Notes under the pieces: generated by a model
What the model saw: only the letters and a program-made list of their open reading frames with translations
Databases searched by the model: none
Told to the model about the DNA's origin: nothing
Made by a program: the position numbers and the translations under genes
Shown: in pieces, positions 63,661-64,000 of the stretch
How positions within the stretch are numbered: the first letter of the stretch is position 1
Layout of the letters: each line of letters begins with the position of its first letter
NCBI GenBank assembly: GCA_015179125.1
Contig: WHVA01000007.1
Coordinates: forward strand, 62,001-126,000
Source: Gautieria morchelliformis
Taxonomy: Eukaryota > Basidiomycota > Agaricomycetes > Gomphales > Gomphaceae
DNA: 64,000 nt
Direction: 5' to 3'

Positions 63661-64000
63661 TTCAGGCATGATAAAACGCTGCCGCATTCAGGAGAGCCAC
63701 CTGAGGGGCTTCTGAGCTCGGAGTTGGCTCGGTCTTGGCTGTGGAGGTGCAAGCTGCAGCCGACAGAGGTTCCACAGGACTGCCCATGAGGGTAGTTCAG
63801 AACGTAATACTTGTTATTTGAGGAGAGAAGAAGGAGAATATTTCAGTCAGGACAATTTATTTTCATTATCAATCATTCTTATCTTTCACCATATTTCTCA
63901 TTATTTGGAGGACCATTCTGAGCCGAGAACCATTCCGAGTCAAGTCAAGGCGCATATATGCGTACCATTTCACATTTATTATCGAGTCGAGAATTTGTCC
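63661..64000. other. 5' flank of Gypsy pol, no intact gene
   Basis: Residual pol-upstream coding traces to about 63780, then AT-rich DNA to the window end. Confidence 0.4.

Noticed and set aside
1..64000. RIP-type mutation as the cause of gene decay
   Set aside because: Most lesions seen are small indels, inversions and insertions. GC-rich repeats stay GC-rich. No dominant C-to-T pattern was evident by eye; a dinucleotide index would be needed.

Overview
The window looks like a transposon-dense, accessory region of a filamentous basidiomycete (Agaricomycetes) chromosome. Evidence: spliced genes with short fungal introns (50-90 nt), a fungal NACHT/WD40 STAND (NLR-type) gene, a fungal P450, a fragment resembling the N-terminal region of KDZ transposases, Tad-like LINE, Copia and Gypsy pol genes, and Helitrons. 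No intact, certain host housekeeping gene was found. Almost every recognisable protein is truncated, frameshifted, rearranged or interrupted.

Layout. 1-8.6 kb: the 3' two-thirds of a Helitron Rep-helicase, its 3' terminus (GC hairpin + CTAG), and directly abutting it a non-autonomous Helitron (2681-5156). A third Helitron lies in reverse (about 5421-8638) with two solo LTRs nested in its minisatellite. 8.6-15.1 kb: a GC-rich, non-coding block between two identical ~110-bp direct repeats, with a polypurine tract beside one of them (a LARD-like retroelement candidate on the minus strand). 15.1-19.2 kb: LTR pieces, a Tad-like LINE tail with an inverted RNase H segment, a two-exon coiled-coil/Cys-cluster ORF pair and another LTR. 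19.2-21.2 kb: a KDZ-like transposase fragment and a pseudogene of the exosome subunit RRP42 whose middle is inverted. 21.3-30.2 kb: a head-to-tail array of four related non-autonomous Helitrons. 30.2-35.4 kb: a Copia element with both LTRs. 35.4-38 kb: unassigned and LTR-like DNA. 38-39.7 kb: a foldback element with a GC-rich minisatellite and ~400-bp inverted arms. 40-43.6 kb: two unidentified decayed genes before a second kind of Helitron-like end. 43.6-45.6 kb: LTR/leader and a degenerate Copia pol in opposite orientations. 46.2-47.9 kb: a small gene split by a CACTA-type MITE, plus a convergent ORF. 49.9-54.7 kb: an NLR pseudogene (C2-like, NACHT, ten near-identical WD40 repeats). 54.8-56.1 kb: a large inverted repeat. 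57.7-59.85 kb: a P450 pseudogene. 61.9-63.8 kb: a Gypsy pol, with an inverted internal piece at its 3' side.

How the parts relate. The helicase Helitron and its small relatives share an 18-bp-periodic subterminal repeat, the same hairpin and the same CTAG end, so the encoded Rep-helicase is the plausible mover of the array. The small Helitrons carry no transposase. They keep a conserved promoter block (GGTCACGTGACC palindrome 69-70 bp before TATAAA) followed by microsatellite, AT-rich repeats and a minisatellite that differs in length in each copy. Three unrelated genes (RRP42, LINE ORF2, Gypsy pol) each carry a short internal segment flipped relative to its neighbours. This shared scar type is the most unusual pattern in the window.
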